64,000 nucleotides of DNA. It comes from Mactromeris polynyma. Lineage: Eukaryota > Mollusca > Bivalvia > Venerida > Mactridae. This document shows, one piece after another, positions 57,956 to 64,000 of the stretch. The stretch lies in contig JASFXZ010000035.1 of the NCBI GenBank assembly GCA_032209605.1, positions 1,121,001 through 1,185,000 of the forward strand, given 5' to 3'. Within the stretch, counting starts at the first letter, position 1, and the number at the start of each line of letters is the position of its first letter. Below the pieces are notes generated by a model. It searched no databases, was not told the origin of the DNA, and saw only the letters and a program-made list of their open reading frames with translations. The position numbers were made by a program, and so were the translations under genes.

Positions 57956-58694
57956 ACTTCACTCCCCTACAGAAACAATGAATGCTGGGTAATATGACGT
58001 CGTGAGTAAGGCGATATACCACAAAACGAGCTCTCAAGTATAATATTATGACATACAACCTTTAATGTATCCGGCTGACATCACAAAAACAGCAGAACTT
58101 CGCAGTGCGAACTATAGATCAGTTATATACATGTAGTATCAAATAGAGCGAAGTGAAAAATATTTTCCTTCACATAAATGTCATACCTTATAAAAATATT
58201 TAACACATATTTTACATGAATATACTATGTCACTTTAAAGCCTTTTAACTAAATGACGCAAAACAAAATTAAACATGTCAGACGGTACACGTTTTTTAAT
58301 AAATGGCGCGACAAAAACTATACAATTGCATGTTATTGTGTACTATCGAAATACATAAATATAGTTGCTTTGATTAAACATAGCCCCACATTTGAGTGGC
58401 ACGGTCATGCACCCGCCATAAATGCAGTCCACCATTTTGTTTAATTAGTGTACGATTATTCGGATAAATCAAATCAGACAAACCACACCTGGAGGTAGTT
58501 CAGTCAGTTTTATTAACCAGTTCAAGATTTGTTATAAACAAATACAGAAACTTGTTTTAGTTGAAACCCAGTTGGTAAAAATCAAATGAAAGGTTTGACA
58601 AACCAGTTTTGGTTTCAAACCGGTTTAGTACAAACAAATTCGCCCTTGGAAACTCGCCTCCGTCTAATCTATCTTCAGTGATAACCCTATCTCT
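57956..58694. other. non-coding stretch
   Basis: Nothing supported. Confidence 0.4.
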
Positions 58695-60729
58695 GGGCCC
58701 ATATTCAATATACATCTTAAGGTATTTCTTAAGTTTTTCCTTAAGACACATTTTTTCCTTACGCAAGGATAAAAAACATTTTATCTTTAAGTTATATTCA
58801 ATATATTACTTAAGATATTTCTTTCCTAAGATTTTCTTAAGTAAAAAAATCTTAGTCGTGTTCTAAATTCTACTGCTGCATGGACCAATGCTTTCTGTAA
58901 GCTACTGTTGTTTCAACACATCTATATTCTACTCCCAACAATCATGTCCTATTATTACTGGTTCATCGTCGATAACGTGGGTAATGGGGAAAATACATGG
59001 GAACTGTGGGAAATCGTTAATATCTCAACAACGGATTGAGATATCAAACTTGTGCAAACGGTTTTGAAAAAAATAACATTTCTGCAATACATATTCCGTT
59101 TTTCAGAAAGATTGTGAAATAACATTTTGTAAAAATCGATTACATCTCTGGCAGACAGTAGATGAACTGATTAGTACTTGTCTCTAGTTTATAGATAAAA
59201 CAACAACAATATAAAACATGACATACATGACTTAAGAGACTTGTTACGAGTGGCTCTACTGTACTCGTGTAATAATCAGGCATGAGAATGTTCCGGGGAT
59301 TGATTTGAGGCTCGCAAGGGCCGTTTTTGAGACAATTTAAACCGTCTTAGATGCTTAAAGCCAGTAGCTTCAGCGGCCCCCTGGACCCCTTGCCGAATTT
59401 TCAGCTGATCTGAAATTTTGCATTCTCATGAATAAACACTTATACTTAAAAATGTATATACTATAATAAAAAATTTCACTGAAGCGATCAAGAATTTATG
59501 ACAGTTAAACAAATCTAAAATGCATTATGAGGGTGCGTTCTTCAAAAAGTAAGCAATTTGTTGATGGTTATGCAGTACATATGTATTATATGAAATGCAT
59601 AAAATTGTTTCAGATTTTAATCTTTAAAGTTGTTAAGCATTGGTCTGGTGAATTTTATTACATGAACGTAATCATATAACTATGTAACAAAGAACAGCTA
59701 GACATGAACAGATCGTAAAATTTTAAATTGTTGTTGATGTGCCGACAAATAGTGTAAGGTGTGGGAAATCACCCATATTAAGCAACATTTTACGATACAA
59801 TAATAACCATGAGGTCGATTAAGCACATACTTATATACACATATAAATTAGATTTGAAATATCACCTCCTATATGCATCTAGCGTGTCGAATTTAAAGCT
59901 ACGAACATTTAATGTTATGCGGTTTTAAGTACATGTCACTTATTACTATATAGATGATATTTGTTTTAAAATGTATTACAATTCCTATTATTCATGATTT
60001 TAACTTAAACTTCTTGATTATATTTTATGTGAAAGATATGTATAATAGTATGTGAATTGTAGTATTAGTACTTAACATTCCAATATAACATAATATAATA
60101 TTTTATTTACATTTACCAATTTCATTATTTTTCTATTGAAAAATTATGTCTCAATACAAGGTGTGAAATGTGATACATTTCAACCAACTGTTTGTCATCC
60201 ATGTGTATTTTCACACATTTGTGTTAAGTAATTGACTTACATCAAAGGTGTAAAGATAACTTGTCATTACTTCCAAATACTTTTATTTATCAGTCATAAT
60301 ATCGTGTTGTTAATTTCTTGTATCCTAAAAGTCAGTCAATGAAAAGATAAAGATCACATATCGTGCGTTATTACATGTACTGAGTACTAAAATGTCAATA
60401 TATTATTGATTAAAACGTATACTGAAGAAAACAGATACAGTTTTGTTTGCAAATATATTATGATACATGTAATATTCGAAAGCAAAATATACACAACTAC
60501 ATACATACTGATACATCAAGATAAATGCTACAGCCCTTGACAATTTCATCATGCTGGCTAATTAAGTCGCGAATGATAATGATTATGAGACGTTAAAGTG
60601 GCGTATATATAATCGGTTATAGCATGGAGCCAATATCGATCAGATCTGGGGAATCTTGCGATGAGCCAGAAAGTTGGACATGAGTGTGCCTGTGACACGC
60701 ATATCAACATTCAATTTTGGTCTTGAGTT

Positions 60730-60835
60730 GGACCCATTTTATCAATATTCGTACGAACGAGCGTTCGTACGATACGAAATGTTCGTAAGAATTTTCTTAC
60801 GAAAATACTTACGATCGTTTTATCAAAATGTGTCC
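60730..60835. mobile_element. 106-bp foldback element
   Basis: Ends GGACCCATTTTATCAA and the inverse TTTATCAAAATGTGTCC. The core is a chain of palindromic words (CGTACGAACGAGCGTTCGTACG, and TTCGTAAGAA followed by TTCTTACGAA). It lies inside the GGGCCC-ended structure. Confidence 0.65.
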
Positions 60836-61344
60836 GTATATATGTATGACTGCGATCTTACGAATAAGAATGTTCGTGCGCACAGTAAATCAGTACACGC
60901 TCTTCTTGGGGATGTCAATCTAGACGTATCTCACGTCGTCTCTCAGTCGTCTGTTGAGAAACAAAAATATAACCGCCTATCCATCTGTTGTCAGTAGGCA
61001 AACAAACTTCTCAGAGGAAGACGAGCAAACTTCGGTGGATAGCTGCTTAAAAGTACTGGTACAATGTAACAGAACACTGAAGTATTCAGTTAGATATGTC
61101 GGCAGATATGCCTACCCACTAAAAGCCTATTTATTAAAGAGGAGGTTTGCTATTTCATGTCTGATGACTAAGATGCGAATAAACAGGGGCTGGTCATAAG
61201 AGGTTCGAACTGAAATATGAAAGTACTGTACCCCTGCATGACGCTCTACAAACAGTAGTAACCAGTTGGCTGTATCATCCCACACCGATGCTCTCCTCCC
61301 ACTTACGTCACTACACTTTTGCTACCTTCATATAAATGCAGGTG

Positions 61345-61425
61345 GATGTGCACCCAGTGTTGGGTTCGACCCCACCCCAACTCTCGCAAGGTGCTCTACC
61401 GTTTCGTCACACTCCACTACACAGC
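61345..61425 (-). mobile_element. tRNA-like SINE fragment
   Basis: Minus strand: GACGAAACGGTAGAGCACC is A-box-like, and GGGGTCGAACCCAACACTGG a B box. The anticodon arm is degraded. Confidence 0.5.
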
Positions 61426-62383
61426 TTAAGAAACAGTATATTGAGTGGTATTCTATGCTCAGAAGGATGAAAACTTCCTTAAATAGTTTATTATTTTCTT
61501 GAATTTTCACGACCTTGAAGATCTAATTTATTGAGGATTTAATACTTAATTGTAAGTCAAATATCATTGAGGATGTCATTCAGCTGGTGATGTTAATGAT
61601 GCAGACTATTATTAAAGAAATGTGAAATGCTGCTTACAGATATAACCACAGTAATTCTAATGGTTTATAAGAGTTCATAATTAATCTGTCTTGATATATA
61701 AAGTCATTAAGTTCATGTCGTAACAGTTTAAAATTAGGCTTAGCAATATCTTTATAAGATAACAATATATACTTATTAATGTACCCCCCCCCCCCAGTAA
61801 TGCCAGACAATTTCGTGGAAATATGATATCCATTGGTCGTTGTTGAATGATCGTCTCCAAACAGTGAAAGTCTATTCCGATCAAAACATGTATGTCATAC
61901 CATTTCAATCACATTCATTGAGAAATTTTTAATTTATTACAATGAAGTAAGCATTTTAGTCACAAAATCAATCTTCCAACCCCGCTTCGTAAATACTGAC
62001 AAGCGTTTATCAGGTAGATCGAGCAAGAATAGTCGCCCCTGACAAACGTTATACTAGGGCATCAATGGAAATATACGTAGAACGATAAAATAACAGTCAT
62101 TGTATATGCTGGAACTTCTTTTAAACAAAATACAAGCAGCAGATTGTAGATATCGAAAATACTAGCATTTTCCTTATATTTAAGATAAAAGTTAAGACTG
62201 CTAAGAGGTACCTTACAGTTAAGGAGAAAAATAAACAATATCTTAAGATAATATGCTTTGTGAATACCACTTAAGATTTTTCTTGAAATCTAAGGAAGAA
62301 ATGCAAGAAAAATCTTAAATTTAATGGAAATCTTAGGATTTAAGATAAATTTTCAACTTAAGATGTATATTGAATACGGGCCC

Positions 62384-64000
62384 TGGTTTATATGTTCGTG
62401 ATTATAATAACATTGTAAGAACATTCACAATCAGTTTGTTACTGCATTTAGCAATCACTACTGACCAGAAAGTGAGCAATTTGAAGAAACAAATTATATG
62501 ACAAGCAGTCACATAGATTATGTATCCGGTATGGCTAATATAGTTGTAACGTTTAAGCTGGGACTAATATATACATGTATATATTGTTCCAAGGTTTAAG
62601 TTTCCGTTTGATATCTCCATTTATCAAGGTTTAATAGTGTGAAGTGCATGCATGAATATCGAACATGTTTATTTCTAATGTGACCTAGACATACTCCGGA
62701 TTACACCAGTCACCTTCAGCACAAGGACAATAAATATGGGTATTTCCCTTTAACCCTGAGGTACAAACAAACATATACATGTAACGTTAGTTAACATCGT
62801 GCTCGAATCGCAATGAAAACAAAGACCCATACCCAACTTTCGCCTCACTGTGGCCCGACCAACTTCCTATACAATTATAGAAGGAAAATATCTTCAAATC
62901 GCAATAAATAAAAATCTCTTAAAGGTATATTATATCGTCTGAACAGATAGTCGGTGTTATTTGAAAATTAAGCTATGAGATTGCAAATCTTTGATCGTTG
63001 CGTGCACATATGATGCATGTTTTTGTCACTAATTGTTATAAGGCATATCATGTTCCTGAAAGAGATATTTGAATTTGAAACAAAACTACTTAGACGTTAT
63101 TCAGATAGCTTATACAAATACCTCAACTTTAATAAAAACGACATCATTTAGTTGTATGCGCGTTAAATTATTCATGTACTGGAGATTGACATTTTCCTTT
63201 TGTAATTATACACCACTTGAAACATGAACATGCATGTATATATATTTTGCGCATTGAACTACAACGAATGGTATAGAATGTAGTAAATGTATGTTATTGT
63301 AAATCACCAACCTACGATAGAACCTACAGGTCAAATGTATGTCTGCTTAATCGGAACCTGGCTATAAAGTCGTCCACATTGTAACGTTGCAAAACAGAAG
63401 TTACATATTTCTCAACTCTGACTTTCTTATCGCGCACTAATCTGTTTGCAATCACAATACTGGTAGTGGTTAAAATGCAGTGGAATTAGATTTTGATGCG
63501 ACTGTGTCAACTAAATCGTTATGGTCTTCTGACACTGTAAGTTCTTATACAATTAAAATCATGTGGGTCATTTTTATTCGACTATACCATCTGTTTGTTT
63601 GCAAACCAATCTTAATCATTTTTGGTTTAAGTGTTTCAACCAAACTACAACAAAACTGAAACCTCAAACCTTAACTAGGTCTTGCAAAACAAATGCGCCC
63701 AAAGTTTACCACAACTCAACAGAGAGAAAAGTATATAAAAGTTTGTAAGAAGAAATCTGGGTGGATAAATTGATGGAAACTCAAAAGATGTCCTCAGTCT
63801 GTCAAGTTGTACGTCAGAGATATATCACGATATACAAAATATTGTTAAAGCGGAGTAAATACAAATAGTAGAGATACAAAAAAACCAACCTTTAACTTTG
63901 GCAAGTTCTCTTCCTCCTTCGACAGTCCGTCTGCAAATGTCATATGATTCCCTGTCACGTGAACTGGAGCGCTACTCCCTCTAGCGGAACTGTAGTTTGT
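62384..64000. other. non-coding stretch to the window edge
   Basis: No gene, RNA or bounded repeat that I can support. A long T-rich/AT-rich stretch. Confidence 0.4.

Larger units (their letters stand above)
58695..62383. mobile_element. long inverted-repeat structure with GGGCCC ends (3.7 kb)
   Basis: GGGCCCATATTCAATATACA continuing TCTTAAG at 58695 is inverted at 62357-62383 with one mismatch (GGGCCCGTATTC...). Similarity decays over about 170 bp of CTTAAG-rich sequence on both sides. It is either one large element with long ends or two separate MITEs in opposite orientation. No transposase lies between. The ends belong to the same style as 7115-7358. The interior has no gene that I can support. 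Confidence 0.65.

Overview
ORGANISM. The window is animal nuclear DNA, AT-rich and intron-bearing. It is full of tandem repeats, MITEs, tRNA-derived SINEs and one LINE, and nothing in it looks prokaryotic. The HEPN(DZIP3-type)-NACHT gene, the dispersed repeats carrying TGACCTTGACCTTTGAGCTA-like blocks, and the transposon mix point to a lophotrochozoan, most likely a bivalve mollusc. That placement is inference. GENES. The main gene runs on the minus strand from about 45.3 kb to 13.3 kb. I can assemble it from five exons whose splice signals and phases all agree: (1) 45326-45098, a leader ending in a 2A-like ribosome-skipping motif (GVEQNPGP); (2) 34439-34078 and (3) 20418-20350, a DZIP3-type HEPN domain whose R-x4-H motif is created across that splice junction; (4) 17424-16734, a coiled coil of ten 14-residue repeats encoded by a young minisatellite; (5) 16094-13321, a NACHT NTPase followed by an acidic Ser-Asp tract and a leucine-rich C-terminal region. 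The predicted product is 1,357 residues, an NLR-like putative innate immune sensor preceded by a 57-residue skipped leader. Exons 2-5 are strongly supported. The join of exon 1 to exon 2 is inferred from a perfect donor, a matching phase and order on the strand. A second, intronless plus-strand coding unit (41232-44130) lies inside the first intron. It is one transposase-like or domesticated gene split by a frameshift and bracketed by two unrelated tandem arrays. MOBILE DNA. A 5'-truncated LINE (endonuclease, RT, RNase H) occupies 23844-29795 in the exon 2/3 intron, with an 11-bp target-site duplication that splits an older repeat. Its 3' tail matches that of a tRNA-derived SINE at 46480-46759, suggesting a LINE/SINE partnership. 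DNA transposon remnants include TA-flanked MITEs (80-282, 3048-3256, 5936-6113), a TA-flanked 1.3-kb element (47156-48469), a 1.2-kb hAT-like element with a 7-bp duplication (37420-38611), GGGCCC-ended inverted-repeat elements (7115-7358; 58695/62383), a dead mariner transposase (50190-50640), a zinc-finger fragment resembling hAT-derived genes (35533-35694) and several foldbacks. SATELLITES. The left 13 kb is mostly minisatellite: a 19-bp array (4196-5606), a 36-copy 25-bp array with a single two-state variable base (8020-8921), and a 64-bp array (9280-9930). The rest of the window, including about 49-64 kb, has no gene I can support.
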